A stretch of DNA of 64,000 bases, taken from contig PTEX01000003.1 of NCBI GenBank assembly GCA_003342815.1, positions 1,138,435-1,202,434 of the forward strand, in the 5' to 3' direction. The stretch's first letter is position 1. The number at the start of each line of letters is the position of its first letter. This stretch comes from Eudromia elegans. Taxonomy: Eukaryota; Chordata; Aves; Tinamiformes; Tinamidae. A program made the position numbers and the translations under genes. Positions 38,001 through 50,000 of the stretch are shown one piece after another. Below the pieces are notes generated by a model, which ran no database searches, was not told where the DNA came from, and saw nothing but the letters and a program-made list of their open reading frames with translations.

Positions 38001-41000
38001 AATTTTGCTTGACTGCAGATTTTACTGGATATTTCTCTTAACATTTCATCTCTTGTAGAAAACTAATGAGCTTTCAACAAGTGTTAAAAGCAATATTGCC
38101 ACATACAGAATTCTTATGAGTGCTGAGTTTACTTGTGTGTATGCGTGCAGGTCTGTGTACCAGAAGTATGATGTGGCTATTTTAAGATATGATTCTTTGC
38201 AAAAGAAATTAGTAATCTAAGTAAAATCAGTTTCATATCATACAGGCAGTCTGCCTTTTAATGTCTGTACGCTTTTGGATAGAGACAGCGCACGATGCGG
38301 CTTGAAGAATGCAGTATGATACGGCTGGCAAGTCATAGCAAGTTGATAACTTATTCTTTTCTAAGACTTGATGATGCTTAATCAACAGTATAGCTTAGGC
38401 AAGTCTAGAAAATTAGCATACCTAATTAATAGTTTATTCTGTTGCAGTGATGGAGATTTTTGAAGCTGACATAGCTGCAGAGAAACAGCTATATGGATTT
38501 ATTTTTTATAGTAGGAATGGAAACATCTACATGTTGTGGTTACCTTAAAGCTCAATGACATCTCTCTATCTGCTGTACCTAGAGCAGATCAAGTTATTCA
38601 TACCAATGAATTACCAGGAGTTGTGCACATGGATGTTTGCACAGGACTCCCAAAGGCTCTGTTTGACAGATGCTTGAAGGCACAGGCAAAAAGAGTGAGT
38701 GCCGTAGGAGTTCTCCCCTCCCTCTCCTCTTGAGGTTCGCAGGAAGGGTGGCCCTAGAGAAACGCTAAGGAAGGGCAGAGACGCTGATTAATATCAAAAG
38801 AGAACTAGGCAGGCTGCGTGGCGCTCTCTGCAAGTTCAAGTTCACTCGGGATAGGTGCTGGTTTGCTAACTCCAGTTAGCAAACTTTGCATAAACAGGTC
38901 TGGGCAAGTATTTGCAAGGTCTGTGGTTTCTGTGAACTTTTTGGGGGGAGTTTGAAGGAAATGAGCTTTCTTGAGAACTTTGCTCTACTTCTGAATTCTG
39001 TTGAAGGAAAAACAAACACATTATAGAGCATAAAAGCTTGTGAAAATCAAATGTTTAGAATAAGTAATGAGAAGGCAGGAAGAAACAACTGTATCTTTCA
39101 AGTGGGGTTATTTTTCGTAATGGACTAAACATGCTGTGCTTGTATGATTTGTCTGTCTGATGGGCTGATATGTGCCAAGTGTGCGTGTGTGTGACTAGTC
39201 TGTACAAAACCAGTGCTGCTGCACAGTACGGGCCTGTAGTCGCTCCAGTTCTGTGTAACTGTCGTGCGTACAGATGGGAGCTCTGCGAGTGGATCCCAGC
39301 TCCCCATTGCTGGCTTCCCGAGGCAGAGTGGGAGCTGTGAGGGCACAGACATGGGAAGTCCCATCGCCTGCCTAGCCAGATCCCTGCTCCAGGCAGAGCC
39401 TGACTGCCGCAGGTTTAACTGTGGCTCCACTCCCTGCTTTTTGCCTCTGTCAGAAATAGGAAATTTCCTCCGTAATTGCTGCCTACCTTGTAACAATCCC
39501 CCTTCTGGGTAAGGACTTGAAGGTTCTCGAAAGGGATTTTTATGAAGCCAATGAACCTAAATATTTCTCAGTATGTTGAAATTCTTCTTCAGGCATATAT
39601 TAGATGATTTTGTTTTTCCATCTATTTGACTAAAGTGACTAACATATTGTGGTTTTGAGCCATTGATCACGTGAGGTGTAGGCCCTGTAAATAATCATAT
39701 GATCTGGTACTTGGAGCAGTGTTTGCTTTCTCTTTAAAAATTTATATGAATTTCCCTTCCTCTGCACCCTCTCCATCTCCCTGCAATATTGAGTACTCCT
39801 ACACTACTTAAGTCTTTTTTGGAAAAAATCAGTTGTAAATCTGAGTCACGCTCTCTTTTGGAAGGGTTTTTTCTTTCTCTCTCTCTCTCTTTTTTTTTTT
39901 TTTTNTTTTTTGAAGGTACTTGGTACAGATTCATGGCTTTCCCCTGGGTTAATAGCCAAAAATATTTTCATTTCTGCAATCTTATTTTAGATTTATGATG
40001 GCATTTGTATTACTTTATTCATAATGATTTCATTTTTTTTCTGTTGACACTCTTCCAGGACAGAAGGGAATCAAATTATATGAAGAAGAAAGTTTATATC
40101 AGTATTATATCTTCACAATATATGACCTGAGCCCTGTTTTTACTTCCTTATTTCTGATAGAAGCCCAGCTTATCATCTCCTTGTCTGTAGATGGTTTTTT
40201 TAGATGCTGTATGTCAACCGTATATAGGTAGTTGCCTACTACCATTTGTTCCTTTTTTAAAAAAAAGGAAAATAATCTAAATCTACGTGGAGCAAGAGCA
40301 AAACCATACATTTTACTGCTACAGCAGTATAAAGAAACTGTAGTAGATGAAAGTATGAAGCATGTGGGCAGTTTGAATCAAATCTGAAATATTTTTTTCC
40401 CCTACTCAGAGGACTCTGCAGCCCACACACAAATTTTCCCATAGTCTAACACTTCAGCTTCTCAAATGTGAAATAATTCTAGCTTCTGAAGGGGATTTTC
40501 AGATGAGAAACACTTTTTGAATATGTACAAAGGCTCTGAGCTGCCCTTTTAAAAAATAATTGAGTTTTTTTTATGGAGTTTTATTTTAAAAATAACTGTT
40601 TACCATAGCTGAGAACTTCGAGCATTTCCTAGGTTTGTAAGTAATGCAGCACTGGAATATTTCAAATATTCCAGCAATCTAATAGATTTGTATTCTTGAA
40701 GGGGTGTAAGAAGTTAAGGTACTGTTAATGAGGTATTTCAGTTACATAAGGATGGACAGTATGGCCTCATGTTTATTTTTACTAGCTTCTGTTTTATACA
40801 CTTTTTTCTGATTTCTTTCGGTATTTTTTTTTAATTTACTACATATTCAACTGTAGTTTAAAAGACTCTACCCGCTGTTTGAACCAGTTGTTTTTAGTAG
40901 TATCTTCATTTTCTCTACTCATGATTTGGTTAATTCAAAATATTACACTGAAAAAACACTCATTTAAAGCTCTGCTACCCTAAAATACTTGCAGCTTCCA

Positions 41001-44000
41001 GGCAGCCACCTCAGTCAAGTAGCTTCATACCTGACTGAGCATAAATATAAGATTTGACGTGAATAGAACTACTTATGTGCTTAAAATCAGGAATTTTGTT
41101 GATGCTGAGCCAGCAACTGTGTTAGATGTCCAATTTCCACTGCTTGCTGCCAAATATCTTAGAGTTGCCTATAAATAGTTTGTGGAATTTTTGAGTGAGA
41201 ACACACAAAAAATCAAGTTTCCTTCTGCCCCCACCTTTTCTGACTGCAACTGGAAGATTTGAAATTTTTGTTGTTATTGTTGAAATGTTCGCATGATTCT
41301 TTGCTTCTGTAAAGGTGGTTTTTTTGCTATTAAATTAATTTTTAGTGTTTCCGTGAAAACATGTACAGCCACACAATGTCTCTTGGAATTTACTCCACCT
41401 GGAGCTCTGAATGAGACTGGCCCCAGTTACAGTCTCTCTTGTTGAGACTTGGCTTATCTTGCTAATAGGTGGGTAGAGGGCTCTTTAGAGTACTTCCTGG
41501 CCTGGCTCTCTTGCTGGTGACCCCAGAAAACAGGTTTATTTTGCCAAACGAAACGCAACCGAAGCGGGTTGTTACCTGGCTGGCAACACCGGCATAGCCA
41601 CGCTGGGGCTGAAGACAATGAAGGGTTGTGGCTCTTCTGGAGTTTTGTCCCTTTCTCTCCCTCCCTCAAAGCTACCTTTGCTTCAGATTTTGCATCATGC
41701 CAACGTCTCGTTACAGTGTTATATGGTATTTTGTAAATGCTCTATTTTCTTTTGTGCGCCAGGACAGCATTCACAATCATTGTGATACTAATGAATGATG
41801 ACCTCGGTGTGTAAAGAATCCAGAAAGAGTGTGTGTGTTGCTCATCCCAAAGGAAGAGGACCTGCAGATCCGTCTGGAAGCCTCTGAGCGGAGAACTCAC
41901 CGCTGAGGCTGGACCCTTAGCGCAGTGTCTGCGTTGGCAAGTTCTGGAGTGGATCTGTGTTGCAAAACAAGTTGTGCTGAGGATTTAATGTGTGCACTGT
42001 AGGCATTTCTTAAGGGTTTTCTTTGGACTAGCTCTAGTTTGGCCCAGAGGAGTCAATGCCCGTTGGCAGGAGGTTCATGTCATCCGAAAGGAATCCGGTT
42101 TGCACATTCCAAGGCCACAGGGTAACGTTAACCAAAGCACATTAAGTGGGACAGATTGGGAGATTCAGAAGCCGACTGATTCCTCATCCGAAACAAGACA
42201 CTAATGTAGCCAAATCCCAAGTTAGCACTGTAAAATGATCAAGAATAGGAAATATTTTATGTTTCAGCAGAGAAGTTAATGGGTCTATTACAGCTTTTTC
42301 ATTGTGTTCTTCATCACAAGTGAACTTTTGTAGCAGAATATCCATGACAGCCATAGTTGAATAGAGAATACAGCCTTTTTTTGTGGGGAGGAGGAGGATA
42401 ACGTTACAATACCAAAGCATTTAAAGAAAGTGTACTGCTTTTCTTTGTGGATTTGTAGGTCAATGTTGCCAAGGTTATAAGAATTAAGATGCACATATTG
42501 TGTGTATGTGTGTATATATACACATACAGTTTATTGAAATACTGATTAATTTTAGAATTAGGCTATTTGCAGAGAGTATACATTTAGAAATTTCTCGACT
42601 GTGTGTACTTAGGGGGAGAGATGAATTAATATTGAAGATTTGTTCTTCAAAAGTATTATACGGTTACTTCTCAACTGAGGCCTCTAGTGAAGAAGAAAAG
42701 ACGGCGCAAGAGTATTGGGAGGCAAATGATATTTCAGTGCAGTGTCATACATCAGGTTTTAAGTGTGCAGTGCAGACTTCCAGCAGTACCATGCACCTTC
42801 ATTTATACCTAAGCAATAACTTTGAAAGCACAAAGTGGTTGATATTGCCTTTAAAATAAATAAATAAAGGCGGAGGGGGAAAATATCCTGAACCTGCATA
42901 AAGTAATTGCATTACGGAATTGATTCCATAGTTCTTGTCATGGTTTTCTACATAAAACTGAAGCAGAGCTGGCTTAAAATAAAAACAGTGCATTAAAAGA
43001 TAATAGCATTGAGTATTGTGAACAAATGCCGTGCTGTATCTGTTTTTTTTTATGGTGAAATTTTGTTTGTTTCCTGCTTTTGTGTCATAAACATTTAAAT
43101 AAGCTGCTATTTCAATAGTTTCATGTTAGTCATTTTTATTCTTTGCTTAATTAAAGAAATTAATTATGCTATTATTGGCCTGGAATCCACAACACTCATC
43201 TCTCAGGAACATTCTCTTTCACTATTTGAAGTTTTAGATATATTTACAGTATCTCATTTGTAGCAGATGTTCCTCCATTACAGGGATTGAGAATAAATCT
43301 TGTCATACTGACGCTCTGGCTGCTTCTGGTAGGAAATTCTGGCTGATGTCTGCACAGCAGTACGGCTTTTATCTCAACACTGCTGTCATACTGCATATGT
43401 AACTTTATACTGAAACAAATGGTTTTCTAATCCTTCCCTTACCTGGAAGCTTAATTAACATCTCATTGTACAGCTTTAATCTTAATAGTACTTTTAAAAT
43501 GACCATCTGAAACTCATAGGAATTCATTACTTTATCCTGAGGAAAGATGGCAAAGAACTACATGTAACTGATTAACAAAATTTACTTTTTATTTTTAAAT
43601 GAGCAGTTTTGTGTTAAAGAGACTTGTAAAGATTTTCTAGCCAAACTGGAGATTACTGATCAAATGATGCTTGAAAGTCAATCTTGTTCTTTCTGGTGAT
43701 GCCTGTTTAATTGCCTTTCCCCATGAAATGTGTAAACACAAAAGCATGTGTTGCCCTTTCCTCTTCTAGGAAGGAAGCTGCTGCTGGACATGTAACAAAA
43801 GCTTGTCAGCCAAGGTAGTGCACTGTGCAAAAACCAGTGGCAAAGATACTAGTCTTTAAACAGGCAATGACTGCTGATCACTAGTCTGATCTGGAATAGT
43901 CAATTCAAATGCATGTTGCAGTACAAACATGTTAATAGGACTGCATGTGCATCTCTAAGCAAAAGAATGCCAGTGCTGCAAACTAAGCCAGCAGCACTTG

Positions 44001-47000
44001 GGAAATACTAATCGGGGTTGACCTCTGAGGGCTGTTGCTGGTTTCTGTAGGAATCCAGGAAAGATGTTTTGTTATTGAACCCAGACACGCAGTGAATGTT
44101 GCTGGTTTCAGTGGACTATGTCCTGTGTGCTCAGCCCCACCTCAGTTCAAAGGATCCTCTATTGCTGTGACACTTTATTTCACTAACCCTTCTGGGAGGG
44201 AGGGTTTCAGGTGCTTAAACTGATGTATTTTCTGTTGTTCTTTGTTTGTTTGTTTTTCCTCTCCCCACATCTTTCTTTCCATTTGTCCAACTTTCAGTTC
44301 CTTGTCTGGTCTGTTCCTTTCACACACACCTCTGTCCCTGTCTGCTGAGGAAGCTGTGCTCTCAATTTCTGCCATACAGTCAAGCTGTAGCAGGAGAGCA
44401 TTTTTCAAAAAGGAGGAAAAACTACATAAGAAACCAGAAAGACGTTGTCGGAGACTTATGCATTGTAGAGAATAAAGCATCAGCACACATCCTTTCAAAT
44501 CACTTGAGAGTTTATTTGAAGTTATAGTGTATGAATGATAGTAAGAAGTGTTTTTTTCTTTTTTTCTTTTCCAATTTGCATGTTTCCAATTCACTGTAAA
44601 CTACTCCTAAATTATAAGAGTTTGTCAGAAATTTAGCCATATATATTTGGATATGTAACTCTTCACAGTTCCTATAGCATTAAATCACTGCAGCTAATGC
44701 AGTGATTCTAAATTTATAGTAGCATAGCAAATATAAGTGGAAACTGTTCAGGAGATGAAGAGGTTTTAAATGATGAGCCAGAGGAGTGAAGAGAGTCCTA
44801 AGGAGAGGCCCATACGTAAGCAATTTAGTGAACTGTTTTCCATTACATACTGAACAAATATATTTATCTGGAGGAGGAAGTACTCTTTGTTTTGTTGGTC
44901 TCCTCCATGCTCTGCTCGGAATCTTAACATCTTAATCTTTCCTAGGTGTGCTTTTGTTACCTTTTGAGATTTAGGAGACTGGAATTACTGTGGTTCAGCC
45001 CACACACAGTTTTCAGACAGCTTTTTCACGGGAAACTGCTTAGATATTCAGAGGGAATTGGGAGATTAGGTGGGATATTCACGATACAGGCTAGCAAAAA
45101 AGTTGCTTCTAAGAAGCAAGCTGGGATATTGCAGAAGCATTAAGGAGGTTTCTGTTTACAGTAAGTGTTGATCAGAAGGGATCTTGCAGGTTTTGGAATG
45201 GGGCAGGATGAGGCACTTGCTGAGGGGCTTTTTACTGGGGATATGTAAGGTAGTATCAACTTTTTCATAGAGGCATATTGGAAAAATCTTTTTTTGGCAA
45301 TATAAATCACCCACTGCCATTTAGAATTGAAGTTTGATGAAGATCAATACAAGGTAACTCTGTCTGACAAGAATCATGGTGTGAACAAGTCAAGTTTACT
45401 CTTTATAGGTTACAGGATAGACAGAAATTTTATAAGTGAAGACAGACGTTTAAATGATCAGTGTTGTTTAAATTCAAGCATGATAAAGAATATTTGGAAA
45501 CAGTGCATAAGAAGAGCTATCCTGATTATTGTCGTTCAAGAGAAATATCCTGTTCAGTCTGCTTATATAGCATTATGAGCCATGTTATGTTCCAACTTAA
45601 GGTAGTTTAGAAAAAGCTATCTCTTTGTAGCCACTCTGTTATAGCAGTTCAATTTATACAACTCTATTTTTAGGGATTTATAATTTGGCTGTTAAAGCTA
45701 ATGGCAGAGACTTTAATTGACATAAGAGAATTCAGCTTGCATGCAGATATGCCTGCCTTTTTTTTTGTGGGTAATAATTACTTGCTTTAACAGCAAAAAA
45801 TAAGGGCCACTTAAATGTGTCGGTTTTCAGTGCGGATTTTTGTTTCTCATTTTTCATTTCAACAGTCAAGTTAATTTCTCTTTAAAACAGTTTGTGCTTA
45901 ATGCAGTCCCAAGATACATGATTCTCTTCCAAACTGAAGTTTTAAAATTACATTTTTAAATAGTGAGGGAGAAATGTGCATGTACTAGGCTATTGTGTGC
46001 AGTTTTACAATGTCTGTCACACTTAACTATATGTTCTTATTACTGGTTTTAGTCCAACTGCAGTTAAAAAGAGGTTTTCAATTAAGAACAATCACTATTT
46101 GCTATTTGGTTTCAATATTTAGATAATTTTGATGTTCCCTACCTAAAACTCCCTACTTTAGATAGCTGAAATGCAGAAACTTGTCTTGCTTCAGCTGAGC
46201 CTGCTGATGAAGGCGGCCACCTAATTTGGGACAGGGAGGGGAGTCCATTTAACTAAACTTCTCTGAAGTGCATGAATTTTACTCTCAAGGAGATGCTTAT
46301 TTCAGTACTGCAGGATTAGTTCTGTACACTGAATTTATATGTGGTTAGTCATCTGAGTCTGATACACTTTCTGTTTTGAAAAAGAGAGAGAGAGAGAGAG
46401 ATCCTGGGCATGCCATTGGAAAGGACACTTGTAAGGAGCTAAATTCCCAACATGAAGGGAAAGGCTAGCTAGGTTGGTCTGGGTTTCACATAAGTAGAAT
46501 CTTATAGCTGTGTTTTCCCAAAATTATCATACTTTTTGAGTGTTATTGCACTGCTTTTTCACATGTTTTCCTTTCATTTTCTTCTACAATTTGGTGGGAC
46601 AAGTTCAGTGCTATAATATTTCACTTGCCCTATGTCCCCCCATGCCCTGGCCTGCCTGTTTTTTAATCTGTGATGAAACTCGGAAGGTATTTGGACTTCT
46701 GAACATCTTCTAATGGTATGACCTTTTTTTCCCCCTTTGTATTTTTATTTTCCATTCCAGACTCCGCCTGGGAGCAGTAGGGGATCATGGTTTGATTTGT
46801 TTTCTTTTGTTTCTAACACAGCTTCATACAAACCTGCATGCTGCATGGGAGAAAGGTGCCAGCTGCGGCAGAGCTGATGGAAAAGCTGGTGGCGTCTTGC
46901 CTGCTACTTAGGTCAGATAGAAATCCAAAGGAATTAAAGCGAGTGTTTTTGGAACTGCTCGCTGCTAGAAAGACCAGGTAGCATCTCAGGGTTTGAGTGC

Positions 47001-50000
47001 AGCAGAGACAGTCTGGCTAAGGTCAAAAGACCCAGCTGCAGGCTTTGAAAATGCAATAAAATGATATGGATGAGTCTGTCAGAATCAGAAACAGACCAAC
47101 CAAGTAGCTGAGCCGTTCTTTGAACAGTTAAGAAATTTTTAGAATTATATAACATGAAAAGCCACCTCAGACACTGGTGGTTATTTATAGAACATGTGCA
47201 GTGTGGAATAGCCTAGACAAGGTTGCAACCAGTAAGTATGGTGCCAGCGAGGAGAGCAGCAGGCTCATTTGTGCTTCACTAGAAAGAATAGAAGGTTTCG
47301 TGTTTCCATGTTTTCACATAACCTAAAGTTTACCTGTGGTTTATTGGATTTCATGTCCTATTTACCACACACTCTATTCTCTTTTTTTTTTAAAAAGTTT
47401 GTTTTGTATTTTCAGCTTTGCCTTTTTTAAATTTAAATCCAATTGCATGCCCAAATATGAAGCTGCAAAACTAAATTTGTCATACATATTATTGGGCTAA
47501 TACCACCTAACTTGCACTAATGACATTAAAAAGTTCCTGTCCATTTGTCATAGGTATTTATAAAAGGTAATCAAGCAAACTTGACTAGATGAGCCTTTTT
47601 TTTTTTTAAAGGAATCACAAAAGCAGCAAGTGATGGAATAGGTTGCTTTTCTGACAAACAGCCTTGGTTTGGTGCAGGCAGAATGAATTAGTGCACGAGC
47701 TTCTTTCTGCCTTTCAGCGCTTTGCCTGTCTATTGCCAATCACTTGTAAAGGAGACCTGTTTGTTTAATATTCCAGGTTGAAATAGGAATGGATAATACT
47801 TATTTAAGAGAAATCTAAGAAATATGAAACTAGAAATATGAAACTCTTATCGATGCCCTAAGAAAAAATTATTTACTCATATACCATGTTAAATAGACTA
47901 AAGGATTTCAAAAGTGGTCATGTTCTCATATCTTAATGGAAATTACTGTGCTGTTATCTGATAAATTCATAGTCTAGTGGACTCTCTCCAGTCACAATGA
48001 CATGTTGAGGTAATACAAGGAACATTGCTGACTCCTTTCAGAAAATTTTAAGTAATTAGTAAAAGCACATTTTATTTCAGTGGCATTTTCAATAAAAAAG
48101 GAAGGAAGTAATCATCTGAGAGGTTTGTCAAGCTCATTTTTCATATAATGAATCATTATTGGGAAGTAAAAAAAAAATAGAATCTATTTTGATATTATGG
48201 TATCTGGTTCCAGGATGAGACTTCATCAAACCTTGCTGCCTCCTTTAAATGATTGAAGTTGGTTTGCAAATAAACATGGCATCATTTTGTATCAAAACAC
48301 GTTGGATCACAGAGCATATTTACAAAACACATACCAGGTCTTTCATTTTGGACACTGACTTTAGTTATTTCTTGATCTGATTACTTTAAAGTCAGTGCAC
48401 AGTACTTAAATACATTTTAATGTGCTTTTGGTCACTATAAGTTTATAATCTTAGTCTGTGCTTTTTTTTTTTTATAATACATTGCATTTCTTTTTATCAC
48501 TTCAGCATTACGCCTGTGATTTCTCACTTTGCTACAGCATTGGTATCAGAACTTCTCTTGCTAGTATTTTTTCCTTTTTTATTGTTTTCGGTTTGTTTTG
48601 TTTCTTTTTTTCCTCTGTTTTTTATGCATGGCCAGTTTGTATGTAATCCCAGTTTGGGAATCATGGGAAGTGGCGGAGGGGGGAAGCTTCCCTTTCTCAC
48701 CAAATATCACAATTAATCTCCTGGAAGCTTTGACTCTCTTCAACCAAATTTACTATGAAGTTTTCCCTATTTCTAAATGTTTGTGAATTCTTTTTTGTGG
48801 TGTTCTTTTTCAGTGTTCAGTAACAACTACAGCTATAGTTAAACATGCTAGTAAAATGGTGAATGATCCCTCCTGTAATTTGAAAGATGAAATCTCAATA
48901 GGAGTTTTTATCACATCACGGCCTTTTGTTTTAAGTTAATGTTTTCCTTAAGATGTTAATTGTAATAATAGAAAACAAGATGTGATCTGAAATGAGTTTC
49001 TGTGGAATCATTGCTTGCAAGCAAAATCACTTTATGACAGATTTTTTTTTTGGTGTGTGTGAATTTGGATCTAATTCTTCCCAAAGAAACAAAAGCAAAA
49101 TCAAGAACATTTCTTAACAAGTCCATTTATGTGCAAAATAGAGGAATTAACGATTTGGAGACTTTTTTTTCATTATTATGTGGAGATTTTAAATTGGAAA
49201 TAGTTGTTCCATAATACAATATTTTTTGTAAGCAATAATTTTTGTTTTAAAGTGCTTCTTTTTCACCTTTGTTGTTAATTGTAGCATTTGAGGGCTTTTT
49301 TTTTTTTCTTCCTTATTGAGCCAAAGCAACTTCAGTGTAAAATCATAGAATGCTTAAGGTTGGAAGGGACCTCTAGACAAGTAAATATTTATGTTTGTAA
49401 ATATATTCAGTGAAATTATTACATTAAAAAAATCAGTAAAGTAAAACAAAACACCTTTAAGAGTCCATGATTTTGACAGGGGAAGAAGACTTTGAATTTT
49501 TCTACAAATTCTGATCATCAAACTTCTAATTATGTTATGTGGCATTTTTGGAAAGTAAAAAAATTGTCATTGCTTATTTGTTGCCAACCTTAGGAGCAAT
49601 TTATGAACCATTTTATTTGTAATTGCTGTATCTGAGGAAAACCAAGATGCCTGTGTAGATATATCTGGTTTAGGTCAACTGTAAGTTTCTTTATATTTTA
49701 TATAACAGGAATATGGTTATTCTTCGTATGTTAAGATCCTTGTTACTCCAAGGAGCTGCACTTCACATGTAAAGCTGGTGAAACTAATTTTGAAGGCTCA
49801 AAAACACTGGTGACATGGCAAATTTTAATTTAACAAAATTTTGAGGAGTTAAGAGCTGTAGTTTTAAAGCTTCTTTACTAAGCCTTTTCAAATTGTAGAT
49901 TCCTCAGTAATGGTCAGTGCAGCACATTCTTGAAAATAGTGCTCTCCTCTCAAAATGGTTAGAAGCTTTAATGAAAGACTTTTAAAAAGGTTGAAAGATG

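Noticed and set aside
44175-44594. 139-codon antisense open frame in intron 1
   Set aside because: Low-complexity lysine/glutamate-rich end, no domain, no supporting signals.
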